A program made the translations under genes and the position numbers. DNA of 64,000 bases from Gigaspora margarita (lineage: Eukaryota > Glomeromycota > Glomeromycetes > Diversisporales > Gigasporaceae): the NCBI GenBank assembly GCA_009809945.1, contig WTPW01000154.1, forward strand, positions 144,737-208,736, given 5' to 3'. Below, in pieces: positions 33,241 through 45,239 of the stretch (position 1 is the first letter of the stretch; each line of letters starts with the position of its first letter). The notes beneath the pieces were generated by a model. That model saw only the letters and a list, made by a program, of their open reading frames with translations, ran no database searches and had not been told where the DNA came from.

Positions 33241-33766
33241 GGGGGCATTCATAAATTACGTTATGCTTGAGGGGGGTCCCCCAAAATATATTAATTTTCT
33301 AATATGTAGGGAGGTCCCCTAAAACATAATGCAATATTTTTATAAAAATTTGTCTAAAACTTGATCTATTAGTCCGAACTGGATAATTTTGGTACCATTT
33401 GAACCGTCTCGATAAGAGGATTCGAATGGTACCAAAATAATTTGATTTGGATCACTGGATCACGTTTTATTAACAAATACTATTGGTTATTATGTTTTCT
33501 TATAAAATTACTATAAAATCAATAGTATTTTGTTAATAAAAAGTGATGCAGTGATCCAAATAAAATGATTTTAGTACCATTGGATTCGTCTCATAGAGAC
33601 GAATCGAATGGTACCAAAATAATCCAAATTGGATCACTAGGCCATAATATATTCAAGTTTTTGCAAAATTTTATATATAAACATACAGATTTTTAAATTT
33701 TTTTTTATATAGTAGAGGGGGTCAAGAGCTACTATGTAGGGTATATAACATTATTTATGGTTGCCT
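33241..33766. mobile_element. Harbinger-like GGGGGCATC element (526 bp)
   Basis: Left end GGGGGCATTCATAAATTACG after TAA; right end complemented (GGCAACCATAAATAATGTTA) is mutated so the second TAA is lost. Two hairpin modules at about 33357-33472 and 33540-33655. Sibling with intact ends at 52489-53557. Confidence 0.8.
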
Positions 33767-34010
33767 TCGAAATAGAATACCTCTAAGAGCACAAGGAAAA
33801 ACTAAAAGTTTTTCTTGTACTTAGTGAGTATAAAATAATATTTTTTAATAAACATAATCTATTTGCTCTTTCACCCAATTAGAATTAAATAATCGTATAA
33901 ATTTATTTTGTTAGCTGCAGTTAGATTACCTCTATATGGCACATTAGAAGAACTGCTAAAGCTCTATTATAGGTTCTCACTTTAAAAAAATTGAATTATA
34001 TTCTCTGTAA

Positions 34011-34171
34011 ATGTTGTGCCCCAAATGCAAATCGGCCCAGATGACAATCTGTCCGAATTAAAAAATAATTTAGCCCAGATGTTAGGGTTAGGTTAGAGTT
34101 AGATTAGGCCAGTTTTTTAATTTGGCTGTAAATATTGTCATCTGGGCCGATTTTCATTTGGGGCACAACAT
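34011..34171. mobile_element. MITE with ATGTTGTGCCCCAAATG ends (161 bp)
   Basis: Near-identical inverted ends ATGTTGTGCCCCAAATG(C/A)A followed by AATCGGCCCAGATGACAAT. Possible 4 bp TAAA flanks. Centre holds TTAGGGTTAGGTTAGAG. The first nine bases are shared with the 28544 family. Confidence 0.85.
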
Positions 34172-34325
34172 AAATTAGAGTTTTTATAATTAAGCGAATT
34201 AGTTTTACAGATACCTTTAGAAAACTAATAATAATATGAATTATTTTTGGTCAAGCACCTTATAAATATGTAATATACTAGATAAAATATAAATTTATAG
34301 TATTGAAAATTTTATTTATATTTAA

Positions 34326-35913
34326 TGGCTATCCGTTTGCTGTACTAAATTTAGTACAAACTACTGAATTTAGTACAGTTATAAAATTTAAATTTTGAAA
34401 AATTTTTCTTATTAACTTTAATTTAAATTTATATAATATATAAATATATATTTATACTTTATTTTAGTATATTTAAAAGTTAGCTAATTTAACAAAAGTT
34501 ATATTAGCAAGTTTAACAAAAATTTTGTATATTGATAATTTTATTAAACATATTATACTATTCTTATACACTTCAATAAAATACAATAACTCAAATTTTT
34601 ACATATTAATAAGCAATCAAAAAAATATATATAATACCTGAGTATATATAAAATATCTTTTTAAAAAAATGTTCTATAATTTTTTGATTAAATATTTTTT
34701 TAAAAAAATTCAAATTTGTTTAATTTTTTAAAAAAAATTAATAAATATCTAAAAAAATTTTAGTTTTTTAAAAGTTAACTAATTAAAATCACCTGCTGCC
34801 TTGTGCTATTACACAAGTAACTTGGTATAACNATTACAAAAAAGTNTGTAAAATTTTATCTAAAGTTATTATATAAAAAAAAANNTNTNNNNNNNNNNNN
34901 NNNNNNNNNNNNNTTTTGTGTAATATTACAATTTTAATAATAAAAAGCCTATAACTTTTGATTCACTGATCCAATTTAAATGATTAATTATCAAAATGAT
35001 TATCTCATTAAGAGAATTATTTTGATAGTTAAATTATCTAAATTAGATTAGTGGATCAAAAGTTATAAATTTTTAAAAATTTATATAATAATTCAATATA
35101 AAATTCAATAATTAAGTTTAAAAAAAATTTAAATAAAATATATTTTATTTATTTTTATTATTTAAACAATAGTATATTTAATCCCAAAAACTTAGTTTTA
35201 ATTAAATAAATTATTAATTATAAAATTTTAATATATTATATTAATATACAATATATTAGAAATAATAAAATTATTTATATATATTTTTTTTAATACTAAA
35301 GTTTTAGTCAAATTTTAAAAAAATATAACTAGTAAAATTTTTGATTAAATTTCTTTCAAGTTTTAATATGTTGTAGAGCTAGCTTTTCTGATTTTAATAA
35401 TAGTAAAATCATTAAAATTGGATCAGTAGATAAAAAGTTATAAGAAATTTAAGTTTAGCAATTTTTTTATAGAATTTATTAATAAAAACATATGATTTAC
35501 TATACAAATATAGAAATAGACTAACTATATTTAGACTTGTATTACCATAAAGCTGGCTTATATAAACTATTTTAAAAAATTATTTTTTAAATAAAATAAT
35601 TTTTTTACAATTAAATTAGAACCAAAATAATCTAAAAATTTTATATTTTTACAATTTTATCAAAAATTTTTAGCAAAATTAACTTTTATTACNNNACTAA
35701 ATTAANTANNNNAAATTTTCAAAAAAATACAATAGTTTTAAACCTAATTTATAAAAAATTTTTATTAATAAATATTATTCAAATTGTGCACAGATATTAG
35801 TCTAATATCAAATTTTATTTTAGTAAAAACTGAATAAAATTTATTAAATATCTGGCTCAAAAAATATTTTTTTCATTGTACTAAATTTAGTACAAATGTG
35901 AAACGGATAGCCA
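34326..35913. mobile_element. piggyBac-like non-autonomous element (1.6 kb), TTAA target
   Basis: TTAA at 34322-34325 and 35914-35917 flanks inverted ends TGGCTATCCGTTT; a second shared block TGTACTAAATTTAGTACAAA lies just inside both ends. Hairpin modules at about 34957-35068 and 35375-35445. No transposase. Contains small N runs (34832-34913 and 35696-35712). Confidence 0.88.
34884..34913. other. Short assembly gap / ambiguous bases
   Basis: N-rich stretch following an A run inside the 34326 element. Confidence 0.95.
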
Positions 35914-36751
35914 TTAATAATAAAAAACAGAATCTAATTGGGCTACTCAATATAGAAAATAACTATAAAGATTTAGAATTCAATCATCAATTTTAAAAAG
36001 GTTTTGATTATTGATTTTGATTTTTAGTATTGATTTATATCTCTATATACTGATATGTATCTATAAGCTTGCCAGAGTAGCTATCTCAAAGTTCACTAAA
36101 AATTAATATCACTATCATAGTTGTTATAGCATATTAATTGATTGATTGAATGCTATAGCAGTGATATTGATCATTAGCAAATTTTGAGCTTGATTTGAAA
36201 ATACAGTCTGGGAATATACTATAAATAGATAGTACTGATTGCACCTTTTATAGAAATAGATTATTAATTAACTGATTCTAGAAATTTCTAACATGAATAT
36301 CGATTAATCAAATTAGTTATGATTTCTGAATTTTTTTACTTTCGCTTCATTTTTAAATTTATTTTTATTTTTTTATTTTTTATTTTTTAAAGAGAATTGC
36401 TATTCGCACTATAGATTTTTGCTATTCACATTATGTTACAATATAAATCACCTTAATTTTGTCACTTAAATATTTTAACTTTTAAAAGTTTTTTAATATT
36501 ATCTCCATGAGTTCTTGATCAAATTTAATAAAAAATTTTTATTTAAATTCTATAGATTCATAGAAATAAAATAAAAAATTTTTATCAAATTTGGTCTAAA
36601 CTCATAAAGATATCTTTGATGAAAGTTCCTGTAAACAATTTCAATAAGCTTTTTTGTAAGGGCTTTATTTGTTGGTGCACTTGCACCACAGTGCACCCCC
36701 TAGTATCATGTGATTAACATAATTAATATATAATAGTAATATACATTTTTT

Positions 36752-37117
36752 TTTTTTTTTAAGCGAGGTCTTGCCTCAGTTTTTATTTAATCCTTTACAT
36801 AATTACATTACATTAATGATTTTATATAAATTTTCTTAAAACTGAGACTTGGGCTAATTTACCCATGATCTATACTTGCTAAGTAGAGCCAAAGTCCCAC
36901 TTAGTCTAATAAACTATTGATATATATTAGTGGTGTGTTATATTTTACAAACAATTTTCTCTATATTTCTAATTTAATATTTGTGTTCCTTTCTGTCATT
37001 TGTTTACAATGTTCCTTTTCAATTTCTCTGGCAACTGTTTTGAATATCTTCTCTTCTTTTTTCTTCTGCTTCTTCATAGCTGCTTTTTTGTTTCTTGGTT
37101 GCTATATTTTACTGTAA
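36752..37117 (-). mobile_element. 5'-truncated LINE copy (366 bp) with 17 bp duplication
   Basis: Poly(T) then AAGCGAGGTCTTGCCTCAGT, i.e. the 3' UTR of the LINE at 48641-51222 read on the minus strand (shared GGGCTAATTTACCCATGA, AGAGCCAAAGTCCC). The far end holds the last codons of the LINE ORF. AGTAATATACATTTTTT occurs at both sides (36735-36751, 37118-37134). Confidence 0.92.
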
Positions 37118-38035
37118 AGTAATATACATTTTTTAATTATTATATAGTAGTATTACAAAAATAAATTAAAAAACTTTATTTATATAGATTATAACATGTA
37201 ATGAACATTTTTGAACATCGTTGCTTTAAACAACCCAACAAAATCATTATATGAACAGCAAATAACTTTAAGATACACTAAAAAACTCTAAGCCTAACTC
37301 TAACAAAGCTAATGAACTAATTATACCCTAACCCTAACCCTAACTAAAGCATACTAACAGATTACATAAACCCAACAAAGCAACTACTAAGACATACCAA
37401 AAATTTTAACTCTACTAACAATACACCATACTAGTATGATAACTAGAACTATTATCAATAATATGATGAAAAGACAAAAATCACATGAATATAGAAAAAA
37501 AAGCCCATGTGTAGAAAGAAGAAAAGAATATTAGTAAAAAGAAAAAAAATATTCACAAGCCAACAATAAATTAGTCCAAAGTCATACTTCTCAAAATATG
37601 TCCAATACTAGAATAAAGAAATCATACGCCCATAGAAAGTATGAAAATGCTCTTAAAAAGCTTAGAAAAATAAAGAAGTATTAGAAACACTTCACAAGTT
37701 GCAAAATAAAAATAATAAATGAAAATAAAATATATCCTAGAAATCCAATAATACACACATGACTACATAGATCAATGGCAAAATAGTGATAATGTAATAG
37801 ATTTATACAAGTATAAGCAACTATCTATAAGAGTGGCACGTTAACGAAATTACACTAGAGAAAACTAAAATTTATATAAACACCAAGGAAGTAATAAACC
37901 AAATAGCAAAGCAGAGAGTAAGGCAAATAGTAAAGTAAATGGCAAAACAGACAGCAAAGAAGTACAAAACAAATGCCGAAACAAGTAGTACAAAGCAAGT
38001 AGCAAAGCAGGTAGCAAATGTATATTAATACTAAA

Positions 38036-38150
38036 ATGATGATGACACTGAAATAACAATGATACCGAAATGACAATGATACCAAAATGACAATGACACC
38101 AAAATGACAATGATACCAAAATGACAATGCCACTGAAATGACGACACCAA
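38036..38150. repeat. 15 bp minisatellite (CAATGATACCAAAATGA)
   Basis: About seven tandem copies of AATGACAATGATACCAA-like units. Three overlapping minus-strand frames here (His/Phe/Val/Ile repeats) are artefacts of the repeat. Confidence 0.85.
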
Positions 38151-38703
38151 AGTAATAGCTTTACCACTTGTTATCTGAAAGAAAAAGCAAAAGTAGTTAG
38201 TAAATGTAATGAAAGCTAAACAATATAAAAACAATCAAATCAAAAAAATCAAAATAAAAAAAGCCAATGATCATTATCAATCATCAAATGTTTATATACC
38301 CTGTGATTAGAGTGCACTGCGATGCATGGTGCACCAAATTATAATTTCCTTTTTGTAATATATGTTTTTTTGTGTTTTAAAAATAACTCACAATTCAATA
38401 ATGATTTACAAAATATTTTGTTATGCTAATCTAAAAACATTTACTAATCAAACTTGTAGTATATATTTTTGACTTGCAGAATTTTAATTTTTATAGAAAA
38501 ATATTAAAAACTTGTAGAGATGTTAATATTTTTGTTAATTCAGATGTATGATGTTTTTGCAGAATTTTTTCTCAAATTTGACTATTTCTAAAAGGATTTT
38601 CTTTAAATAAAACCTCAAAACATTACTAAATAAGTAGATTTTTTAGATATTCAAGAGTCTATATTAAAATTTCAGCCTAAACAGATCAATATTAACAGAG
38701 ATA

Positions 38704-39838
38704 CCGTATCCTATTATGAATAAGCACCCCCTTTTTTGAAATTTCAAACTCAACGTTCTTGATAACTATCTTATCAAACTTAATAAAATTTTTTTATTTA
38801 AATTTTATAGATCTATAAAATTTAAATAAAAAAATTTTTATTAAGTTTGATAAGATAGTTATCAAGAANAATTTGCCTGGAACAGTCTACAGATTAAGGG
38901 ATAATTATCATGTTATAAAAAATTATATACCGTAAATGCTTGAAAATAAGCACCCCCTGAAAATAAGCACATCCTGCAAAATCTCAAAAATCCGTTGACA
39001 GTCGCTACATATAAAAGTCTTAATTTTACTAAGTAAACCTCAAAAGTGCAATTAAGTAAAGTTGTTTAGGGCATCAAATTACACCTAAAGTAAAAAGTTG
39101 GTATTATTTTGACAACTTTTTATTAGTACGTTTTTAATTTTTCAAAAAAATCAATTATTCGAAAATAAGCACCCCCTACATATTGGGAGGGGGTGCTTAT
39201 TTTCGAGCATATACGGTAATTGTAATCATGTAATAAATTAAAGAAATTAGGTAATTATTATAGTATCTTGTTGATTTCGCATGTAAACAGGAACTGATAC
39301 TAGTTGTTACTTTGTGCAGATTTGTATAAGATCTTAAAAAATCTGTGCAGATATGCACTATATTTATTTACTTGATAGATGCTAAATGTTATAATTTAGT
39401 CTTTAGCAAATTACTATAAAATTTATATATAATAATCCAACTTTTAGCAAATTTACTTGATTTTAGGGGTAGCAAAAATATCTAAATTTATGCAAATCAG
39501 TTATGACCTATATAAGAGATATCTGGGTCCTATTTTTAGATTTTAAAAAGTTTATTTAGTGCATAAAGTAAGAACTAATTAGTAAAATTTTGTGATTTAT
39601 AAGATTTATAGAATTTTATTACTGCATCCTATCATGAATAAGCACTCCTTTTTTTGAAATTTCAAACTCAATGTTCTTAATAACTATCTAATCAAACTTA
39701 ATAAAAAATTTTTATTTAAATTTTATAGATCTATAAAATTTAAATAAAAAAATTTTTATTAAGTTTGATAAGATAGTTATCAAGAATGTTGAGTTTGAAA
39801 TTTCAAAAAAGGGGGTGCTTATTTATGATAGGATACGG
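38704..39838. mobile_element. pogo-like composite insertion (1.1 kb), TA target
   Basis: Outer ends CCGTATCCTATTATGAATAA and complemented CCGTATCCTATCATAAATAA, each flanked by TA; sibling unit at about 40440 shows the empty site CAGAGATATTTAGAT. A further inner left end CTGCATCCTATCATGAATAA at 39622 shows that at least two copies are combined. Contains 38930-39216 and an R1 end (39475-39529). Confidence 0.75.
38930..39216. mobile_element. pogo-like MITE (287 bp), TA target
   Basis: CCGTAAATGCTTGAAAATAA and complemented CCGTATATGCTCGAAAATAA with GCACCCCC, TA on both sides. Confidence 0.85.
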
Positions 39839-42300
39839 TATTTAGATTTTTCATTTTGCAACTTATTTAGAATTCTCTTGTAAACAATTTTGGCATGTGT
39901 TATACATTTTTGAAAATGGAAAAAATCTTTTATCAAAGATATTTCTATGAGTTCTTGACCAAATTTGATGAAAATTTTTTTATTTAATTCTACAAATATA
40001 TAAAATTCAAATAAAATATTTTCATCGAATTTGGTTAAGAACTCATAGAGATATCTTTGATAAAAGATTCTGTAAACAATTTTAATGCAGCTTTTTTGTA
40101 ATATGTTTTTTTGCTTTTTCAAAATAACCCACAATTCAATAATGATTTACTAAATATTCTGTTATGCTAATCTAAAAACTTTTATTAATCAAACTTGTAG
40201 CACATAGCTTTGACTTGTAGAATCTTAATCTTTATAGAAAAATATTAGAAACTCATAGAGATATTGATATTTTTGTAAATTCAGATGCATAATATTTTTG
40301 CAGAATTTTCTCTCGAATTTGATTGCTTCTGAAAGGATTTTATTTAAATAAACCCTCAAAAATGCTATTAAATAAGTAGTTTCCTAGGTATTCAAGAGTC
40401 TACTATAAAAATTTTAGCCCAAACGATCAATATTGACAGAGATATTTAGATTTTCATTTTACAACTAGATTTGGGTTTCTTATCTAAACCATATAATATA
40501 TGTTTTTGGAAATAGAAAAAATCGTTTATCAAAGATATCTTTATGAGTTCTTGACCAAATTTGATAAAATTTTTTTTATTTTAATTTTACAAATATATAG
40601 AATTCAAATAAAAAATTTTTTATTAAATTTGGTCAAGAACTTGTAGAGATATCTTTGATAAAAGATTTTTTTTATTTCCAAAAATGTATATTATATAAAT
40701 ATCTCCATCAATATTGGTCTGTTTGGGCTGAAATTTTTATAGTAAACTCTTGAATACTAAAAAATCTACTTACTTAGTAGCATTTTTGAGGTTTTATTTA
40801 AATAAAATCCTTTCAGAGTTAGTTAAATTCGATATGTATCTGAATTTACAAAAATATTAATATCTCTACGAGTTTCTAATATTTTCTATAAAAATTGAGA
40901 TTCTATAAGTTGAAAATATGTGCTACAGTTTAATTATAAAAGTTTTTAGGTTAGTATAACAGAATATTTAGTAAATCATCATCGAATTGTGGATTATTTT
41001 GAAAAAGCAAAAAAACATAATACAAAGAAGCTGTATTGAAATTGTTTACAGAACCTTTCATCAAAGATATCTCTATGAGTTTTTGACCAAATTTGATAAA
41101 TTTTTTTTATTTGAATTCTATATATTTGTAGAATTAAAATAAAAAATTTTTTATCAAATTTGGTCAAGAACTCTTAGAGAAATCTTTGATAAAAGATTTT
41201 TTATTTTCAAAAATGCATATTATATGCCAAAATTGTTTACAAGAGAATTCTGAATTTAGTTAAAAAAGAAAATCTAATATCTCTGTCAATATTGATCTAT
41301 TTAGGCTGAAATCTTTATAATAGACTTTTGAATACCTATAAAATCTACTTACTTAGTAATGTTTTTGAGGTTTATTTAAAGAAAATCTTTTTGGAAGCAG
41401 TCAAATTCGAAAAAAATTTCTGCAAAAATATTATACATCTGAATTTACAAAAATATCAATATTTCCATAAATTTCTAATATTTTTTCATAAAATTGAAAT
41501 TCTGCAAGTCAAAAATATGTGCTACAAGTTTGATTAGTAAATGTTTTTAGATTAGTATAACAGAATATTTCGTAAATTATCATTGAATTGTGGGTTATTT
41601 TTAAAACACAAAAAAACATATATTACAAAAAAGCTCATTAAAATTGTTTATAGGAACTTTCATCAAAGATACCTCTATGAGTTCTTGACTAAATTCGATA
41701 AAAATTTTTTTATTTTAATTCTATGAATCCATAGAATTCAAATAAAAAATTTTTATTAAATTTGATCAAGAATTCATGGAGATAAGACCACACAAACTTA
41801 TACTATTGGTTTTCATATCCTGGTTGGGTCAGTGAGGTGGGGTCTTGAAATTTTAATTTTTTAATATATTAGCCAATAGAAATTCTCTATTTATAATCAT
41901 ATGAACAGAGCAAAATTTTAATTTTATTAGGTATATATAATAAAAATTATTAATTAATTATATGTAAATAATGATATCAAATATAAAACAGTACTAAAAT
42001 GCTCATTGTGAAAATGTTAATTAGGAGTCATAACTTAAAACCTCTAATAACACCTATAACTAATCTAAACTCTATACAACTATCAGTCAAGACTCCTAGT
42101 TCCTCAATTTGGTAGGCAAAAAGAGGCATGAGAGATTTGGTCTAGGTCTCAAGGTTCATAATGTCTTGCTAATATTCTCTATAATATGATAAAAGTATAG
42201 TAAGGTCACAAGATAAGAGCTACCAGGTTTCTGATTGGGCTTCTGGATAGGACCCAAACATTTCTCATATAGGTTATAACTAGATTTTAACCAATTTTGG

Positions 42301-43303
42301 GGAATGGCTAAAGCTATGTACCCATGTGATTTTTTGAAAATGATTCTGGTATGATTCTCTGAAAGTTAGTTACCCGCCAGCTCATTTTATCGATCCCATA
42401 TTCCCAACAGAATGTTTCACCTACAGCACTTTTTGTTGACAGAATCTTTCCTCGACATACCATGTTTTCGACATCCCCTTTCCTAGAAATCTCATATTTT
42501 CGACAAGACATTTATCTGACATGACATATTTCTAATTTGACTTTTCTCTAACACTAAGTTTTATTGAATGCACTTTTTCTGACAAGAACGATAAACCCAG
42601 TGATTATCACATCACGTGAAATCATGCAACTACGTCTTTTGTTTACTAGCACTATCAACTCAGTCTAAATTATACTATCACCTAACCCTAATCTAACCCT
42701 AACCCCTAATCCTAATTTAGGCTAAGTGCTTAATCATGTGATGTGATGAACACAAATATATCACTCTACCTATTTAAATGAAATTCTAATCGGGGAAAGA
42801 TCTTGTTGGAGAAAGATGTCAGAAACATGTCATGTTGGAAAAATGTTCTTTCTGAAATACGTCATGTCAGTAAAATGTCTTTTCAAAAATATGTCCTGTC
42901 AAGGAAAGGGGAGGTCGAAAACATGGTATGTCGAGGAAAGATTCTGTCAACAAAAAATGCTGTAGGTGAAACATTCTGTCGGGGATATAGGGTCGGTAAA
43001 ATGAGCTGCGGGTAACTAACTTTCGGGGAATCAAGCAACAACCTTGAAAATTTAGTTAAAATTAGGGTTAGAGCCTGTTTAGCATTAGAATCAGAGTTAG
43101 AGCAAAAACAGATATATAAGTAAAATTGCCTTCCTAGTATTTTTTATTAATGGCCCAAGACAGGTTTGAACTGCCGTTCTTATGTTCTTGCATTTTTTTT
43201 GTTTTTTGTCTTCTTCGGGCTAATCTATATAAACAAAATTTTGTGACTCCGGTTGGTTGATTTATACAAAAATGTCATATGGGTATATGGTTTTAGATGA
43301 CCC
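42301..43303. mobile_element. MULE-like foldback (1.0 kb), 10 bp duplication
   Basis: Flanked by CCAATTTTGG on both sides (42291-42300, 43304-43313). Ends GG(A)ATGGCTAAAGCTATGTA and complemented GGGGGTCATCTAAAACCATA, both followed by TACCCATRTGA. Long inner arms (about 42355-42545 and 42803-43020) are inverted copies: GAAAGTTAGTTACCCGC, CAGAATGTTTCACCTACAGC, CGACATACCATGTTTTCGAC. Short frames of 65-70 residues in the two arms are mirror artefacts. Confidence 0.88.
43140..43200 (-). ncRNA. Possible tRNA-like T-arm
   Basis: Minus strand: GGCAGTTCAAACCTGTC forms a five-pair stem around TTCAAAC, followed by TTGGGCCA. A matching 5' acceptor half was not found, so it is at best a tRNA-derived fragment. 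Confidence 0.25.
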
Positions 43304-43602
43304 CCAATTTTGGCCTAATTCACTAAAAATAACAAAATCTATTTACTTTAATAACTTCTAATCCAGTAATTAGAATTGAATAAAATTTTTTTTGTTAGAT
43401 GCGCCTTACTAAGAACTTCATTTAAAAAAAAGGTTCATTCAAATTGGACCACTGAATACCAAGATAATTGCCAAAAACTGTTTTTTGCTTCTCAAATTTT
43501 AGGTGTTTTCACTAAAAAATTTCAAGTATGATCTCTATACTAGATGTTTGGGGTCCTTTCTGGGTTCTTGGGTTTCAGTTATGTTGATCAAAAGTCTAAC
43601 TA

Positions 43603-43925
43603 TTGTATTTATCTGAAATAAGCTACCCTTTTTGGCCAAAAAGTTACACAAAAAACATGGGGGTAGCTTATTTTCAGATTGTTAAATTTTTTAAAAAATT
43701 GAAAAACTTTATTAATAAAAAGTTTCTAAATGCTATAAAATTTTTACTATAAGTGTATTTCATTATTTTAAACAACTTTACTTAATTACACTTTTGAAGT
43801 TTATATAGTAAAAAAAAGTTTTATATATAGCGACTGTTAACGATTTCTTTAAAAATTTTTAAAAATTTTTCCAAAAATCTGAGTGTAGCTTCTTTTGGAT
43901 ATAGCTTATTTTCAGAAATCTATGG
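43603..43925. mobile_element. pogo-like element, decayed (323 bp)
   Basis: TTGTATTTATCTGAAATAAG and complemented CCATAGATTTCTGAAAATAA with GCTACCC words, TA on both sides. Same end family as 52766-53320. Confidence 0.65.
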
Positions 43926-45239
43926 TATATTCTGACACCAGCTAGCAGAGTCAGAGATTGATAATCAATAATTATAGAGTTTAATTATTATTTGATAAAT
44001 AAGGTAATCAATAGCATATTCCAAAGGTTTATCTATATAAGGGGTAGATTACTAATCTACTTTTACTTTTAATTACTAAGATACTTTTATTAATGATCAT
44101 ATTACTAATTCTCTAATTACCTCATACTTATATTCTACATATCAGTCAAAGATATTACAATTATTTATATTAGTAACTGTACAGAGTTTACTAACACTCT
44201 GCAGACTTCTTAATCTTTACTATAGGTCTTCACTGCTTGGCTATTATATATAATGACTGAAGTATCGTACCAGTTACTACTACTAATAATGTATTCACAC
44301 AGACAACAGTGTATTCACTAAGAATCAAAGTTAGGCACTTCACCTATTTGGATCGATGCCTATATATTATTACTAATATATATTTGCATCACTAATTATT
44401 ACAGACTTTCTCATTATTCATACATTAATATTTTAGACTTTTAATTAAGTTGTAATCTTCTGATTTATATATTATGCATTAATTAGATCACTGACATTCG
44501 ATCAATATGTACTCAATCACTGATTACATGGGTATCACGCAGCACTACAACAGTAACATTAACTAAGAGACAACTCTTTATTATCCAAATCAAATAATAA
44601 TTCTGAGCTGTTCTTTGCTCTGATTTACAAAAAATCATATCAATTCAAAATACTAATAATATTGGTCAGAAGAACCGCTTTAAATTTTCCTAAAAGAATA
44701 CTTCACTGTAATATAAGCCAGACCAGTTTGGAACTATGCTATGAAATGCCAAACTTAAATAACTGGCTTTTGAAGTGAAAAATTCATAGAAAACGAGTTT
44801 GCCTGTATAACAGTATAAAGAATAAAGTTTAAAATTTTTAATATATGAAATTTTTTACTGGATATCCGGGTTGTAAGACAATAAAATTTTAAATAAAATT
44901 TTTAAATAAAATTTTTTTTGTTAAAAAATTTTTTTTAAAAAAAAATTAAAATCTGGGTCGCTGAGTCACGAAAGATTACTTGGTGATATGAAAACCAATA
45001 GTATAAGTTTGTATGGTCTAATATTAAAAAAACTTTTTAAAAGTTAAAATATTTAAGTAACAAAATTGAGGTGATCTATATTGTACCATGGTGCAAATAG
45101 CAAAAATCTATGGTGCAAATAGCAATTCCCTTTTTAAATTAAATTTATTTTATTTTATTTATTAATTTTAAAATTAAAATCTAATATATACTATAATAAT
45201 ATAATACGATATTAAATAAAGTTTCGTAAACTCTCATAT

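Larger units (their letters stand above)
36660..38349. mobile_element. MULE-like non-autonomous element (1.69 kb), 9 bp duplication
   Basis: Perfect 9 bp duplication TTTTTGTAA at 36651-36659 and 38350-38358. Ends GGGCTTTATTTGTTGGTGCA and complemented GGAAATTATAATTTGGTGCA, then TGCACCAC / ATGCATCGCAGTGCAC. The uninterrupted site CTTTTTTGTAATATATG exists in sibling units at about 40090 and 41620. A 9 bp target suits MULEs. It carries a LINE fragment, a CCCTAA tract (37325-37343) and a 15 bp minisatellite. Confidence 0.88.
42250..43556. mobile_element. Repeat family R1, copy 4, split by a 1.0 kb insertion
   Basis: GGACCCAAACATTTCTCATA up to CCAATTTTGG (42300) resumes at 43304 and ends at TAGATGTTTGGGGTCC. 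Ends GGACCC(C)AAACAT are clearly inverted repeats in this copy. Confidence 0.85.
41786..45018. mobile_element. Harbinger-like element (3.2 kb), TAA target
   Basis: Ends GACCACACAAACTTATACTA and complemented GACCATACAAACTTATACTA then TTGGTTTTCATATC, flanked by TAA. The left end of the host foldback shows the empty site GGAGATAATATTAAAA (complemented 36500 region), confirming the duplication. No transposase frame recognised; contains R1, a MULE-like foldback and a pogo-like element. 44000-44630 is AT-rich with nothing recognised. Confidence 0.85.
36392..45130. mobile_element. Large foldback element (2.7 kb core) with nested insertions
   Basis: Ends: GAGAATTGCTATTCGCACTA and complemented GGGAATTGCTATTTGCACCA, continuing as inverted repeats of about 115 bp (to TTTTAAAAGTTTTTTAATAT). 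TTTTTAAA flanks both ends (36384-36391, 45131-45138), an 8 bp duplication. Without insertions the interior reads B-A-B-A-B-A'-B-A'-B: B is a 190 bp palindrome (GATATCTTTGATAAAAGAT and TTGACCAAATTTGATAAA), A a 350 bp directed unit. Insertions: 36660-38349, 38704-39838, 41786-45018. Short frames in it are repeat artefacts. No transposase; 8 bp target hints at hAT. Confidence 0.85.

Noticed and set aside
37855..38234. Three overlapping minus-strand frames of 67-100 residues
   Set aside because: Products of the 15 bp minisatellite and a Leu/Cys-rich repeat stretch; repeat artefacts.
38872..38930. Merlin-type end (TTTGCCTGGAACAG)
   Set aside because: Short and unpaired; cannot be tied to a complete element.
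39823..41537. Frames of 69-103 residues in the A/B repeats
   Set aside because: They fall in palindromic repeat units and are not conserved in frame between units.
42314..43015. Two similar 65-70 residue proteins on opposite strands (SRKGDVENMVCRGKILSTK-like)
   Set aside because: The two arms of a foldback naturally give the same peptide on opposite strands; no other sign of coding.
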